A stretch of DNA of 64,000 nt from Aulostomus chinensis (lineage: Eukaryota > Chordata > Actinopteri > Syngnathiformes > Aulostomidae), in NCBI GenBank assembly GCA_037954235.1, contig JBBMOA010000001.1:6524001-6588000 (forward strand). The letters are read 5' to 3'. The notes under the pieces are model-generated. The model worked only from the letters and a program-made list of their open reading frames with translations. It was not told the DNA's origin and made no database searches. How positions within the stretch are numbered: the first letter of the stretch is position 1; every line of letters starts with the position of its first letter. Shown here piece after piece: positions 30,271-45,389 of this stretch. Position numbers and translations under genes: made by a program.

Positions 30271-32107
30271 TGTGCTTTACTTACCGTGTAAAAAGGACCA
30301 CAGTGGTCGTCTGGTTTTAATTTAACAAACAAATACGGTTGAAAACTTTGAGACAGAGACACAGGGCTCTTATTTGAAGGGCCATGGGATGGGAAATATC
30401 CCAGACCTCTGAGATCAGAGCGTTCACTTTGATCTCAGGGTCCTGACTTTGGGGGTCCTTCCTTTGGTCTTCAAATACTTGTGTTTTTATTGGCAGAACT
30501 TTCAACTTGCATGCAAAAAGAGAATCACAGTCAATGTAAACCCAGCAGACAGTGTTTATTTCTAATAAATCAGACAATCGCACAAATGAGAATGAAAGGA
30601 AAAAAACAATAAAATGTTTAAAAATCCTTCTCCACTCTGAAGCTTTTTAAAGTTCATTTGAAGGTTCAAAGGTGGAGGTGAGGAGGTCACCCTGATCCTC
30701 CCTGTCGTCACTGCCAGGATTCTTTCTTCTGGTGCTGTGGTTCTTCTGATGAAGGGGGCGTGATGTTTGCTGTCTCAGGCTCCACCAAATGTCCTCTTTA
30801 GGACGCCACAATGTGGCCTCTTCACTGCTCCATCTTCCCTGCATCGGAGACACCAGGGTTCCTCCTGGTGCCGACCCAATCGTCCTTCTACCCAATGGTG
30901 CGGCCATGGATCCTCAGAGGAGGCTGGGATCCTTCTTCTCATCAGAGCCACAGTTTTTCCTGGAGGGAACAACAGGAGCTTTGTTGTAATGTTTTGCTCG
31001 GAGTTTCCTGCACAGAGCGTCAGGATCTGTGACGCCATCTTGTGGTAGGGGGTCACCATCTTGTTGTGTGGTAGTGGATTCATTGATCTGCTGTTTCAAC
31101 ACATTCAAGTTCATTACCCTACAAGTCAAAGTACATTTGGTGTGGAGTTTTAGTTTCTGGCCTCAATCATAACGTGTGCCTTTCTTCTTCATGAACATTT
31201 CTCAGCTTTGTAAGTTTATTCTAGTTTTTCTTCCTCACTTTTCTATTCCATTGTTGTTGAAGATTCTACTGCAGGTTGGAGTTCCCTGTTGACTGAAGCA
31301 GAAACAGGAACAACAAGCTGGAGGCTGTCAGAGCTCCAAGTTGGGGGCTGATATTAAAGTAGGAGATGAACACATCCAGGTTAGCATCCCTCTCAGAAGC
31401 TGCTACTTTAGCTCTTCAGGATACAGCAGCCTAGCATAGCTTCATCTGGCCAGTTAGTGGCCCACTTTGATGTCTGGGATATCAGGTTCAAGGTTCTTCA
31501 CAGCTCTGAATGAAGGCTTTCTAAAGTGTTAACCAGTACTCCAGTTGTAAAAAACAATCAGGGGGGATGGTAGATTTTGATGTTTAGGAACAGATCATTT
31601 GTGCTGATGACAGCCCATCAGGTGAGAGACCAACAGTGTACCCTTACTCCTCTCAAACAACAAGCATGCTATGGATATTACCTGTCTGCTACTCCTGTTA
31701 TTGATCTTGACCAAGCCCCCAGGCTGACACTGCTACCACTGCTCCTACATAGTTAGAGTCAAATGCAGAGGACATTTTCCCACCGGGTGCAAGTGCAACT
31801 TCATACTCATGCTACCTATAAATCTGGGAATTCTTCTATATTTTGAAACAAAACATTCTCAAGTCAAGTCCATTTTAATGACAGTGCAAGAGCAAAAGAA
31901 TGAAACAAATGTACTGTGGCAGGATGGCGCTACACTCCCCACCATGAGGGGCAGTGTGGCAGACGATAGTGAGTGGTCACCTAGAAGAAGACCTGGTCCG
32001 ACCCTTCTCCGTCCTTTCAAATTCCTCTCCCTCCTTTACGGAGCCGACAGCCGTGCGTGGTGGCGTCTCGCTGGTCAGCAGATCGGTTACAAACAAAGGT
32101 ACCTCAA
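30271..32107. other. Anonymous DNA up to the inverted satellite
   Basis: Overlapping frames between 30647 and 31129 (up to 102 aa) show no domain I recognise. The stretch 30700-31080 is somewhat more GC-rich than its surroundings but no exon signals stand out. No repeat recognised. Confidence 0.45.
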
Positions 32108-35100
32108 AACCTCAAAATAATGCTACAGTGATGTCGGAAGAATTGCTCATGATCTCAAAATGATGCTAACAGTAATGTAGTGATAGTTGCTAATTAACTC
32201 AGTGATGCTTGCAGTCATGTAGTAAGTGTTTCGAACAACCTCAAAGTGATGCTGACAGTCATGTAGTAACAGTTGCTTCTAACCTCAAAATGATGCTAAC
32301 AGTAATGTAGTGATAGTTGCTAATAAACTCAGTGATGCTTACAGTAATGTAGTAAGTGTTTCGAACAACCTCAAAGTGATGCTGACAGTCATGTACTAAG
32401 AGTTGCTACGAACCTCAAAATAATGCGACAGTTATGTAATAAAAGTTGCTACGAACCTCAAAATATTGCGACAGTGATGTCGGAAGAATTGCTAATGATC
32501 TCAAAATGATGCGACAGTGATTTAGTAAGAATTGCTAATGAACTCAAAATGATGCTAACAGTAATGGAGTGAACGTTTCGAATAACCTCAAAGTGATGCT
32601 GACAATCATGTAGTAAGAGTTGCTACGAACCTCAAAATAATGCGACAGTGATGTCAGAAGAATTGCTAATGATCTCAAACTGATGGGACAGTGATGTCCT
32701 AAGAATTGCTAATGAACTCAAAATGATGCTAACAGTAATGTAGTGATGGTTGCTAATAAACTCAGTGATGCTTACAGTAATGTAGTAAGAGTTGCTACGA
32801 ACATTTAAATAATGCAACAGTAATGTAGTAAGAGTTGCTAGAACGTCAAAATAATGCGACAGTGATGTCAGAAGAATTGCTAATGATCTCAAAATGATGC
32901 GACAGTGATGTCGGAAGAATTGCTTATGAAATCAAAATGATGCTAACAGTAATGTAGTGATAGTTGCTCATAAACTCAGTGATGCTTACAGTAATGTAGT
33001 AAGAGTTTCGAACAACCTCAAAGTGATGCTGACAGTCATGAAGTAAGAGTTGCTACTAACCTCAATTTAATGCAACAGTGATGTCGTAAGAATTGCGAAT
33101 AAACTCAAAATGATGCTAAAAGTAATGTAGTGATAGTTGCGAATGAACTCAAAGTGATGCTAACAGTAATGTAGTAAGAGTTGCTACGAACCTTTAAATA
33201 ATGCGACAGTAATGTAGTAAGAGTTGCTACGAACCTCAAAATAATGCGACAGTGATGTCGGAAGAATTGCTAATGATCTCAAAGTGATGCGACAGTGATG
33301 TAGTAAGAATTGCTAATGAAGTCAAAATGACTCTAACAGTGATGTACTTAAAGTTGCTAATCAACTCAGTGATGCTTACAGTAATGCAGTACATGTTTCC
33401 AAAAACCTCAAAGTGATACTGACAGTCATGTAGTAAGAGTTGCTACGAACCTCAAATAATGCGACAGTGATGTTAGAAGAATTTCTAAAGATCTCAAAAT
33501 GATGCGTAAGTGATTTAGTAAGAATTGCTAATGAAGTCAAAATGATGCTAACAGTAATGGAGTGAACGTTTCGAATAACCTCAAAATGATGCTGACAATC
33601 ATGTAGTAAGAGTTGCTACGAACCTCAAAATAATGCGACAGTGATGTCGGAAGAATTGCTAAAGATCTCAAAATGATGCGACAGTGATTTAGTAAGAATT
33701 GCTAATGAACTCAAAATGATGGTAACTGTAATGGAGTGAAACTTTCGAATAACCTCAAAGTGATGCTGACAGTCATGTAATAAGTGTTGCTACGAACCTC
33801 AAAATAATGCGACAGTAATGTAGTAAGAGTTGCTACGAACCTCAAAATAATGCGACAGTGATGTCGGAAGAATTGCTAATGAACTCAAGATGATGCTAAC
33901 AGTAATGTAGTGATAGTTGCAAAGAAACTCAGTGATGCTTACAGTAATGTAGTAAGAGTTTCGAACAACCTCAAAGTGATGCTGACAGTCATTTAGTAAG
34001 AGTTGCTAATGAACTCAATTCAATGCTACAGTGATGTCGTGAGAATTGCTCATAAACTCAAAATGATGCGAACAGTAATGTAGTGATAGTTGCTAAGAAA
34101 CTCAGTGATGCTTACAGTAATGTAGTAAGTGTTTCGAAGAACCTCAAAGTGATGCTGACAGTCATGTAGTAAGAGTTGCTACGAACCTCAAAATAATGCG
34201 ACAGTAATGTCGTAAGAGTTGCTACGAACCTCAAAATAATGCGACAGTGATGTCAGAAGAATTGCTAAAGATCTCAAAAGGATGCGACAGTGATTTATTA
34301 AGAATTGCAAATGAACTCAAAATGATGCTAACAGAAATGGAGTGAACGTTTCGAATAACCTCAAAGTGATGCTGACAGTCATGTACTAAGAGTTGCTACG
34401 AACCTCAAAATAATGCGACAGTTATGTAATAAAAGTTGCTACGAACCTCAAAATATTGCGACAGTGATGTCGGAAGAATTGCTAATGAACTCAAGATGAT
34501 CCCAACAGTAATGTAGTAAAAGTTGCTCCGAACCTCAAAATATTGCGACAGTGATGTCGGAAGAATTGCTAATGAACTCAAAATGATGCTAACAGTAATG
34601 TAGTGATACTTGCTAATCAACTCAGTGATGCTTACAGTAATGTAGTAAGTGTTTCGAACAACCTCAAAGTGATGCTGACAGTCATGTAGTAAGAGTTGCT
34701 ACTAACCTCAAAATGATGCTAATGGTAATGGAGTGAAAGTTGCTGATAAATTCAAAGTGATGCTGACAGTTATGTAGTAAGAATTGCTCATGATCTCAAG
34801 ATGATGCTAACAGTAATGTACTGATAGTTGCAAAGAAACTCAGTGATGCTTACAGTAATGTAGTAAGAGTTTCAAACAACCTCAAAGTGATGCTGACAGT
34901 CATTTAGTAAGAGTTGCTACGAACCTCAAAATAATGTGACAGTGATGTCAGAAGAATTGCTAATGATCTGAAAATGATGCGACAGTGATGTAGTGAAAGT
35001 TTCGAATAACCTCAAAATGATGCTGACAGTCATGTAGTAAGAGTTGCTACGAACCTCAAAATAATGCGACAGTAATGTAGTAAGAGTTGCTACGAACCTC

Positions 35101-38100
35101 AAAATATTGCGACAGTGATGTCGGAAGAATTGCTAATGAACTCAAAATGATGCTTACAGTAATGTAGTAAGTGTTTCGAACAACCTCAAAGTGATGCTGA
35201 ACGTCATGTTGTAAGAGTTGCTAATGAACTCAATTTAATGCTGAAGTGATGTCTTGAGAATTGCTCAACAACTCAAAATGATGCTAACAGTAATGTACTG
35301 ATAGTTGCTAATGAACTCAAAGTGATGCTGACAGTTATGTAGTAAGAATTTCTAATGATCTCAAGATGATGCTAAAAGTAATGTAGTGGTAGTTGCTAAT
35401 CAAGTCAGTGATGCTTACAGTAATGTAGTAAGTGTTTCGAAGAACCTCAAAGTGATGCTGACAGTCATGTAGTAAGAGTTGCTACGAACCTCAAAATAAT
35501 GCGACAGTGATGTCAGAAGAATTGCTAAAGATCTCAAAATGATGCGACAGTGATTTATTAAGAATTGCTAATGAACTCAAAATGATGCTAACAGTAATGT
35601 AGTGATAGTTGCTAAGAAATTCAGTGATGCTTAAAGTAATGTAGTAAGAGATTCGAACAACCTCAAAGTGATGCTGACAGTCATGTTGTAAGAGTTGCTA
35701 ATGAACTCAATTTAATGCTAAAGTGATGTCTTGAGAATTGCTCAACAACTCAAAATGATGCTAACAGTAATGTACTGATAGTTGCTAATAAACTCAAAGT
35801 GATGCTGACAGTTATGTAGTAAGAATTGCTAATGATCTCAAGATGATGCTAAAAGTAATGTAGTGGTAGTTGCTAATCAAGTCAGTGATGCTTACAGTAA
35901 TGTAGTAAGTGTTTCGAAGAACCTCAAAGTGATGCTGACAGTCATGTAGTAAGAGTTGCTACAAACCTCAAAATAATGCGACAGTGATGTTAGAAGAATT
36001 GCTAAAGATCTCAAAATGATGCGACAGTGATTTATTAAGAATTGCTAATGAACTAAAAATGATGCTAACAGTAATGGAGTGAAGGTTTCGAATAACCTCA
36101 AAGTGATGCTGACAGTTATGTCATAAAAGTTGCTACGAACCTCAAAATATTGCGACAGTGATGTCGGAAGAATTGCTAATGAACTCAAGATGATGCCAAC
36201 AGTAATGTAGTGATAGTTGCGAAGAAACTCAGTGATGCTGACAGTAATGTAGTAAGAGTTGCTACGAACCTTAAAATAATGCAACAATGATGTAGTAAGA
36301 GTTGCCACAAAACTCAATATAATGCGTCAGTAATGTAGTAAAAGTTGTTACGAACCTCAAAATATTGCGACAGTGATGTCGGAAGAATTGCTAATGAACT
36401 CAAAATGATGCTAACAGTAATGGAGTGAAAGTTTCGAATAACCTCAAAGTGATGCTAACAGTCATGTAGTAAGTGTTGCTACGAACCTCAAAATAATGCG
36501 ACAGTGATGTCAGAAGAATTGCTAAAGATCTCAAAATGATGCGACAGTGATTTATTAAGAATTGCTAATGAACTCAAAATGATGCTAACAGTAATGAAGT
36601 GAACGTTTCGAATAACCTCAAAGTGATGCTGACAGTCATGTACTAAGAGTTGCTACGAACCTCAAAATAAAGTGACAGTAATGTAATAAAAGTTGCTACG
36701 AACCTCAAAATATTGCGACAGTGATGTCGGAAGAATTGCTAATGAACTCAAGATGATGCTAACAGTAATGTAGTGATAGTTGCTAAGAAACTCAGTGATG
36801 CTTACAGTAATGTAGTAAGAGTTTCGAACAACCTCAAAGTGATGCTGACAGTCATTTAGTAAGAGTTGCTAATGAACTCAATTCATTGCTACAGTGATGT
36901 CGTGAGAATTGCTCATAAACTCAAAATGATGCTAACAGTAATGTAGTGATAGTTGCTATTAAACTCAAAGTGGTGCTGACAGTCATGTAGTAAGAGTTGC
37001 TACGAACCTTAAAATAATGCAACAATAATGTAGTAAGAGTTGCTACGAACCTCAAAATAATGTGACAGTGATGTCAGAAGAATTGCTAATGATTTGAAAA
37101 TGATGCTAACAGTTATGGAGTGAAAGTTTCGAATAACCTCAAAGTGATGCTGACAGTCATGTACTAAGAGTTGCTACGAACCTCAAAATAATGCGACAGT
37201 GATGTCAGAAGAATTGCTAAAGATCTCAAAATGATGCGACAGTGATTTATTAAGAATTGCTAATGAACTAAAAATGATGCTAACAGTAATGGAGTGAACG
37301 TTTCGAATAACCTCAAAGTGATGCTGACAGTCATGTACTAAGAGTTGCTACGAACCTCAAAATAAAGTGACAGTAATGTAATAAAAGTTGCTACGAACCT
37401 CAAAATATTGCGACAGTGATGTCGGAAGAATTGCTAATGAACTCAAGATGATGCTAACAGTAATGTAGTGATAGTTGCTAAGAAACTCAGTGATGCTTAC
37501 AGTAATGTAGTAAGAGTTTCGAACAACCTCAAAGTGATGCTGACAGTCATTTAGTAGGAGTTGCTAATGAACTCAATTCATTGCTACAGTGATGTCGTGA
37601 GAATTGCTCATAAACTCAAAATGATGCTAACAGTAATGTAGTGATAGTTGCTATTAAACTCAAAGTGGTGCTGACAGTCATGTAGTAAGAGTTGCTACGA
37701 ACCTTAAAATAATGCAACAATAATGTAGTAAGAGTTGCTACGAACCTCAAAATAATGTGACAGTGATGTCAGAAGAATTGCTAATGATTTGAAAATGATG
37801 CTAACAGTTATGGAGTGAAAGTTTCGAATAACCTCAAAGTGATGCTGACAGTCATGTACTAAGAGTTGCTACGAACCTCAAAATAATGCGACAGTGATGT
37901 CAGAAGAATTGCTAAAGATCTCAAAATGATGCGACAGTGATTTATTAAGAATTGCTAATGAACTAAAAATGATGCTAACAGTAATGGAGTGAACGTTTCG
38001 AATAACCTCAAAGTGATGCTGACAGTCATGTACTAAGAGTTGCTACGAACCTCAAAATAAAGTGACAGTAATGTAATAAAAGTTGCTACGAACCTCAAAA

Positions 38101-41100
38101 TATTGCGACAGTGATGTCGGAAGAATTGCTAATGAACTCAAGATGATGCTAACAGTAATGTAGTGATAGTTGCTAAGAAACTCAGTGATGCTTACAGTAA
38201 TGTAGTAAGAGTTTCGAACAACCTCAAAGTGATGCTGACAGTCATTTAGTAGGAGTTGCTAATGAACTCAATTCATTGCTACAGTGATGTCGTGAGAAAT
38301 GCTCATAAACTCAAAATGATGCTAACAGTAATGTAGTGATAGTTGCTATTAAACTCAAAGTGGTGCTGACAGTCATGTAGTAAGAGTTGCTACGAACCTT
38401 AAAATAATGCAACAATAATGTAGTAAGAGTTGCTACGAACCTCAAAATAATGTGACAGTGATGTCAGAAGAATTGCTAATGATTTGAAAATGATGCTAAC
38501 AGTTATGGAGTGAAAGTTTCGAATAACCTCAAAGTGATGCTGACAGTCATGTACTAAGAGTTGCTACGAACCTCAAAATAATGCGACAGTGATGTCAGAA
38601 GAATTGCTAAAGATCTCAAAATGATGCGACAGTGATTTATTAAGAATTGCTAATGAACTAAAAATGATGCTAACAGTAATGGAGTGAACGTTTCGAATAA
38701 CCTCAAAGTGATGCTGACAGTCATGTACTAAGAGTTGCTACGAACCTCAAAATAAAGTGACAGTAATGTAATAAAAGTTGCTACGAACCTCAAAATATTG
38801 CGACAGTGATGTCGGAAGAATTGCTAATGAACTCAAGATGATGCTAACAGTAATGTAGTGATAGTTACGAAGAAACTCAGTGATGCTTACAGTAATGTAG
38901 TAAGAGTTTCGAACAACCTCAAAGTGATACTGACAGTCATTTAGTAAGAGTTGCTAATGAACTCAATTCAATGCTACAGTGATGTCGTGAGAATTACTCA
39001 TAAACTCAAAATGATGCTAACAGTAATGTAGTGATAGATGCTAATAAACTCAAAGTGGTGCTGACAGTCATGTAGTAAGAGTTGCTACGAACCTTAAAAT
39101 AATGCAACAATAATGTAGTAAGAGTTGCTACGAACCTCAAAATAATGTGACAGTGATGTCAGAAGAATTGCTAATGATTTGAAAATGATGCGACAGTGAT
39201 GTAGTAAGAATTGCGAATGAACTCAAAATGATGCTAACAGTAATGGAGTGAAAGTTTCGAATAACCTCAAAGTGATGATGACAGTCATGTAGGAAGAGTT
39301 GCTACGAACCTCAAAATAATGCGACAGTGATGTCAGAAGAATTGCTAAAGATCTCAAAATGATGCGACAGTGATGTCAGAAGAAGTGGTAATGATCTCAA
39401 AATGATGCTAAATGTAACGTAGTGATAGATGCTAAAAAACTCAGTGATGCTTACAGTGATGTAGTATGTGTTTCGAACAACCTCAAAGTGATGCTGACAG
39501 TCATGTAGTAAGAGTTGCTACTAACCTCAAAATGATGCTAATAGTAATGTAGTGATAGTTGCTAATAAACTCAAAGTGATGCTGACAGTTATGTAGTAAG
39601 AATTGCGAATGATTTCAAAACGATGCGACAGTGATGTAGTAAGAATTGCTAATGATGTCAAAATGATGCTAACAGTAACAGGGTGAAAGTTTCGAATAAC
39701 CTCAAAGTGATGGTGACAGTCATGTAGTAAGAGTTGCTCCGAACCTCAAAATATTGCGACAGTGATGTCGGAAGAATTGCTAAAGATCTCAAAATGATGC
39801 AACAGTGATTTATTAAGAATTGCTAATGAACTAAAAATGATGCTAACAGTAATGGAGTGAACGTTTCGAATAACCTCAAAGTGATGCTGACAGTCATGTA
39901 CTGAGAGTTGCTACAAACCTCAAAATAATGCGACAGTTATGTAATAAAAGTGGCTACGAACCTCAAAATATTGCGACAGTAATGTCGGAAGAATTGCTAA
40001 TGAACTCAAGATGATGCCAACATTAATGTAGTGATAGTTGCAAAGAAACTCAGTGATGCTGAAAGTAATGTAGTAAGAGTTGCTACGAACCTTAAAATAA
40101 TGCAACAATAATGTAGTAAGAGTTGCCACGAAACTCAATATAATGCGTCAGTAATGTAGTAAAAGTTGCTACGAACCTCAAAATATTGCGACAGTGATGT
40201 CGGAAGAATTGCTAATGATCTGAAAATGATGCGACAGTAATGTAGTAAGAATTGCTAATGAACTCAAAATGATGCAAACAGTAATGTAGTGATAGTTGCA
40301 AAGAAACTCAGTGATGCTTACAGTAATGTAGTAAGAGTTTCGAACAACCTCAAAGTGATGCTGACAGTCATTTAGTAAGAGTTGCTAATGAACTCAATTT
40401 ACTGCTACAGTGATGTCGTGAGAATTGCTCAACAACTCAAAATGATGCGAACAGTAATGTAGTGATAGTTGCTAATAAAGTCAAAGTGATGCTGACAGTC
40501 ATGTAGTAAGAGTTGCTACGAACCTCAAAATAATGTGACAGTGATGTCAGAAGAATTGCTAACGATCTGAAAATAATGCGACAGTGATGTAGTGAAAGTT
40601 TCGAATAACCTCAAAATGATGCTGACAGTCATGTAGTAAGAGTTGCTACGAACCTCAAAATAATGCGACAGTAATGTAGTAAGAGTTGCTACGAACCTCA
40701 AAATATTGCGACAGTGATGACGGAAGAATTGCTAATGAACTCAAAATGATGCTAACAGTAATGGAGTGAAAGTTTCGAATAACCTCAAAGTGATGCTAAC
40801 AGTCATGTAGTAAGAGTTGCTACGAACCTCAAAATAATTCGACAGTGATGTCGGAAGAATTGCTAATGATCTGAAAATGATGCGACAGTGATGTAGTAAG
40901 AATTGCTAAAGAACTCAAAATGATGCTAACAGTAATGGAGTGAAAGTTTCGAATAACCTCAAAGTGATGCTAACAGTCATGTAGTAAGAGTTGCTGCGAA
41001 CCTAAAAATAATGCGTAAGTGATGTCGGAAGAATTGCTAATGAACTCAAAATGATGCTAACAGTAATGTAGTGATAGTTGCGAATCAAGTCAGTGATGCT

Positions 41101-44100
41101 TAATGTAATGTAGTAAGTGTTTCGAACAACCTCAAAGTGATGCTGACAGTCATGTAGTAAGAGTTGCTACTAACCTCAAAATGATGCTAATAGTAATGTA
41201 GTGATAGTTGCTAATGAACTCAAAGTGATGCTGACAGTTATGTAGTAAGAACTGCTCATGATCTCAAGATGATGCTAACAGTAATGTAGTGATAGTTGCG
41301 AAGAAACTCAGTGACGCTTAAAATAATGTAGACAGAGTTTCGAATAACCTCAAAGTGATGCTGACAGTCATTGAGTAAGAGTTGCTAATGAACTCAATTT
41401 AATGCGACAGTGATGTCGTGAGAATTGCTCAACAACTCAAAATGATGCTAACAGTAATCTAGTGATAGTTGCTAAAAAACTCAAAGTGATGCTGACAGTT
41501 ATGTAGTAAGAATTGCTAATGATCTCAAGATGATGCTAACAGTAATGTAGTGGTTGTTGCTAATCAAGTCAGTGATGCTTACAGTAATGTAGTAAGTGTT
41601 TCTAAGAACCTCAAAATGATGCTGACAGTCATGTAGTAAGAGTTGCTACGAACCTCAAAATAATGCGACAGTGATGTCGGAAGAATTGCTAAAGATCTCA
41701 AAATGATGCGACAGTGATGTCAGAAGAATTGGTAATGATCTCAAAATGATGCTAACAGCAATGGAGTGAACGTTTCGAATAACCTCAAAGTGATGCTGAC
41801 AGTCATGTACTAAGAGTTGCTACGAATCTTAAAATAATGCAACAGTAATGTAGTAAGAGTTGCTACGAACCTCAAAATATTGCGACAGTGATGTCGGAAG
41901 AATTGCTAATGATCTCAAAATATTGCGACAGTGATGTCGGAAGAATTGCTAATGAACTCAAAATGATGCTAACAGTAATGGAGTGAAACTTTCGAATAAC
42001 CTCAAAGTGATGCTGACAGTAATGTAGTAAGAGTTGCTACAAACCTCAAAATAATGCGACAGTAATGTAGTAAGAGTTGCTATGAACCTCAAAATATTGC
42101 GACAGTGATGTCGGAAGAATTGCTAATGAACTCAAAATGATGCTAACAGTAATGTAGTGGTAGTTGCTAATCAAGTCAGTGATGCTTACAGTTATGTAGT
42201 AAGTGTTTCGAAGAACCTCAAAGTGATGCTGACAGTCATGTAGTAAGAGTTGCTACGAACCTCAAAATATTGCGACAGTGATGTCGGAAGAAATGCTAAT
42301 GAACTCAAGATGATGCTAACAGTAATGGAGTGAAACTTTCGAATAACCTCAAAGTGATGCTGACAGTCATGTAGTAAGTGTTGCTATGAACCTCAAAATA
42401 ATGCGACATTAATGTAGTAAAAGTTGCTACGAACCTCAAAATATTGCGACAGTGATGTCAGAAGAATTGCTAATGATCTCAAAATGATGCGACAGTGATT
42501 TCATAAGAATTGCTAATGAACTCAAAATGATGCTAACAGTAATGGAGTGAACGTTTCGAATAACCTCAAAGTGATGCTGACAGTCATGTACTAAGAGTTG
42601 CTCCGAACCTCAAAATAATGCGACAGTGATGTCAGAAGAATTGCTAATGAACTCAAAATGATGCTAACAGTAATGGAGTGGTAGTTGCTAATCAAGTCAG
42701 TGATGCTTACAGTAATGTAGTAAATGTTTCGAATAACCTCAAAGTGATGCTGACAGTCATGTACTAAGAGTTGCTACGAACCTCAAAATAATGCGACAGT
42801 AATGGAGTAAAATTTGCTATGAACCTCAAAATATTGCGACAGTGATGTCGGAAGAATTGCTAAAGACTCAAGATGATGCTAACAGTAATGTAGTGATAGT
42901 TGCTAAGAAACTCAGTGATGCTTACAGTAATGTAGTAAGAGTTTCGAACAACCTCAAAGTGATGCTGACAGTAATTGAGTAAGAGTTGCGAATGAACGCA
43001 ATTTAATGCTACAGTGATGTCGTGAGAATTGCTCAACAACTCAAAATGATGCTAACAGTAATGTAGTGATAGTTGCTAATGAACTCAAAGTGATGCTGAC
43101 AGTAATGTAGCAAGAGTTGCTACGAACCTTAAAATAATGAAACAGTAATGTAGTAAGAGTTGCTACGAACCTCAAAATATTGCGACAGTGATGTCGGAAG
43201 AATTGGAAATGATCTCAAAATGATGCTAACAGTAATGGAGTGAACGTTTCGAATAACCTCAAAGTGATGCTGACAGTCATGTAGTAAAAGTTGCTACGAA
43301 CCTCAAAATAATGCGACAGTAATGTAGTAAAAGTTGCTACGAACCTCAAAATATTGCGACAGTGATGTCGGAAGAATTGCTAATGAACTCAAGATGATGC
43401 TAACAGTAATGTAGTGATAGTTGCTAAGAAACTCAGTGATGCTTCAAGTAATGTAGAAAGAGTTTCGAACAACCTCAAAGTGATGCTGACAGTCATGTAG
43501 TAAGAGTTTTACGAACCTCAAAATAATGCGACAGTGATGTCGGAAGAATTGCTAAAGATCTCAAAATGATGCGACGGTGATTTATTAAGAATTGCTAATG
43601 AACTCAAAATGATGCTAACAGTAATGTAGTAAGTGTTTCGAATAACCTAAAAGTGATGCTGACAGTAATGTAGTAAAAGTTGCTACGAACCTCAAAATAA
43701 TGTGACAGTGATGTCGGAAGAATTGCTAATGAACTCAAGATGATGCTAACAGTAATGTAGGGGTAGTTGCTAATCAAGTCAGTGATGCTTACAGTAATGT
43801 AGGAAGAGTTTCGAACAACCTCAAAGTGATGCTGACAGTCATTGAGTAAGAGTTGCTAATGAACTCAATTCAATGCGACAGTGATGTCGTGAGAATTGCT
43901 CATAAACTCAAAATGATGCTAACAGTTATGTAGTGATAGTTGCAAATAAACTCAAAGTGATGCTGACAGTAATGTAGTAAGAGTTGCTACGAACCTCAAA
44001 ATAATGTGATAGTGATGTCAGAAGAATTGCTAATGATCTCAAAATGATGCGACAGTGATTTAGTAAGAATTGCAAATGAACTCAAAATGATGCTAACAGT

Positions 44101-44725
44101 AATGGAGTGAACGTTTCGAATAACCTCAAAGTGATGCTGACAGTCATGTAGTAAGAGTTGCTACGAACCTCAATATAATGCGACAGTAATGTAGTAAAAG
44201 TCGCTACGAACCTCAAAATAATGCGACAGTAATGTAGTAAGAGTTGCTACGAACCTCAAAATATTGCGACAGTGATGTCGGAAGAATTGCTAATGAACTC
44301 AAGATGATGCTAACAGTAATGTAGTGATAGTTGCTAAGAAACTCAGTGATGCTTACAGTAATGTAGTAAGAGTTTCGAACAACCTCAAAGTGATGCTGAC
44401 AGTCATTTAGTAAGAGTTGCTAATTAACTCAATTTAATGCGACAGTGATGTCGTGAGAATTGCTCAACATCTCAAAATGATGCTAACAGTAATGTAGTGA
44501 TAGTTGCTAATAAACTCAAAGTGATGCTGACAGTAATGTAGTAAGTGTTTTGAACAACCTCAAAGTGATGCTGACAGTCATGTAGTACGAGTTGCTACGA
44601 ACCTCAAAATAATGCGACAGTGATGTCAGAAGAATTGCTAATGATCTCAAAATGATGCTAACAGTAATATAGTGATAGTTGCTAATAAACTCGAAATGAT
44701 GCTTACAGAAATGTAGTAAGAGTTG
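32108..44725 (-). repeat. 43-bp satellite, block C (inverted)
   Basis: The same satellite as blocks A and B, here reverse-complemented (CCTCAAAATGATGC, AGAATTGCTAATGA, ACAGTGATGTCGG). It runs 12.6 kb without interruption. Several monomer types alternate, including CTCAGTGATGCTTACAGTAA and CGAACAACCTCAAAGTGATG. Between about 36480 and 39300 a 695-bp higher-order unit is repeated. Frames inside it are artefacts of the period. Confidence 0.95.
36480..39300 (-). repeat. 695-bp higher-order repeat within block C
   Basis: The landmark GCTATTAAACTCAAAGTGGT occurs at about 36955, 37650 and 38345, with a one-base variant at 39040, each exactly 695 bp apart; other landmarks keep the same distance. That equals 16 monomers. 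The copies are nearly identical over the whole unit, so the amplification is much younger than the monomer divergence. Confidence 0.88.
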
Positions 44726-44836
44726 AAACTAGAACAACAAAATGTCCTCTGATGGTTGGACAGGTTGGTTTGGTCCGTCCTCTCACTCATCATTAAAAGC
44801 CCTTATTACTCATCATTCATCCAATCTGACACTCAC

Positions 44837-45016
44837 GTCTGCAGTGGGGAATCCCCAGCAACCCGCGGCCCACATGGAGCAGTCTCGGCCAATCACGTGG
44901 GGCCTGCAGCGGCACCGACCACCAAATGACTCGCAGGTGTCACTCTCAGCTCCAACCTCATGGCAGGCACAAGGCAGGGCGCCGTTGTTGAAGAGAGCCC
45001 AAGAGACACAGCTGAG
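44837..45016 (-). pseudogene. Laminin alpha-like exon block 6, EGF-like repeat
   Basis: Encodes SWALFNNGALPCACHEVGAE, then CESFGGRCRCRPHVIGRDC and a terminal GCWGFPTAD. It has a perfect donor GTGAGT (44831-44836). It matches the first laminin EGF-like repeat after the L4-like region. Two conserved cysteines near the end are replaced (CSMW where CSRC is usual, and TAD where NCR is usual), so disulphides would be lost. Confidence 0.75.
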
Positions 45017-45389
45017 CTGAGACAGAATGGAGACGAAGGACAGGAGGGACGACAGAGAAAAAGGAAACGTTAGCGAGACATTTTAGGAAAATTAGTTTCG
45101 TGGGGAAACGGTTCTTAGCCAAACTTGCTCAATGGAAGGACAACAAAAAAACAAAGATCTTCAAAAGAAAATTAGCACAAAATGAAACCCTGCAAGAGAA
45201 AGTAAATCAAGAACTAAATACTCTTGAGGCTCAGGTCTTTAGTTCCAATGCTTGTAAATGACATCTGAATGCATTCACAACCCAAATCTGAGCAGACAGA
45301 AGCGTCCCAGTCAGGCCCAGTTTAGTTCCTCTAGAACATTCAGGGATACAGAACATGGACCAACTCAGGCTGAGAGACACCGACTTGAC

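Noticed and set aside
30647..31129. Overlapping frames of 70-100 aa as an exon
   Set aside because: Open on both strands, no domain recognised, no clear splice signals.
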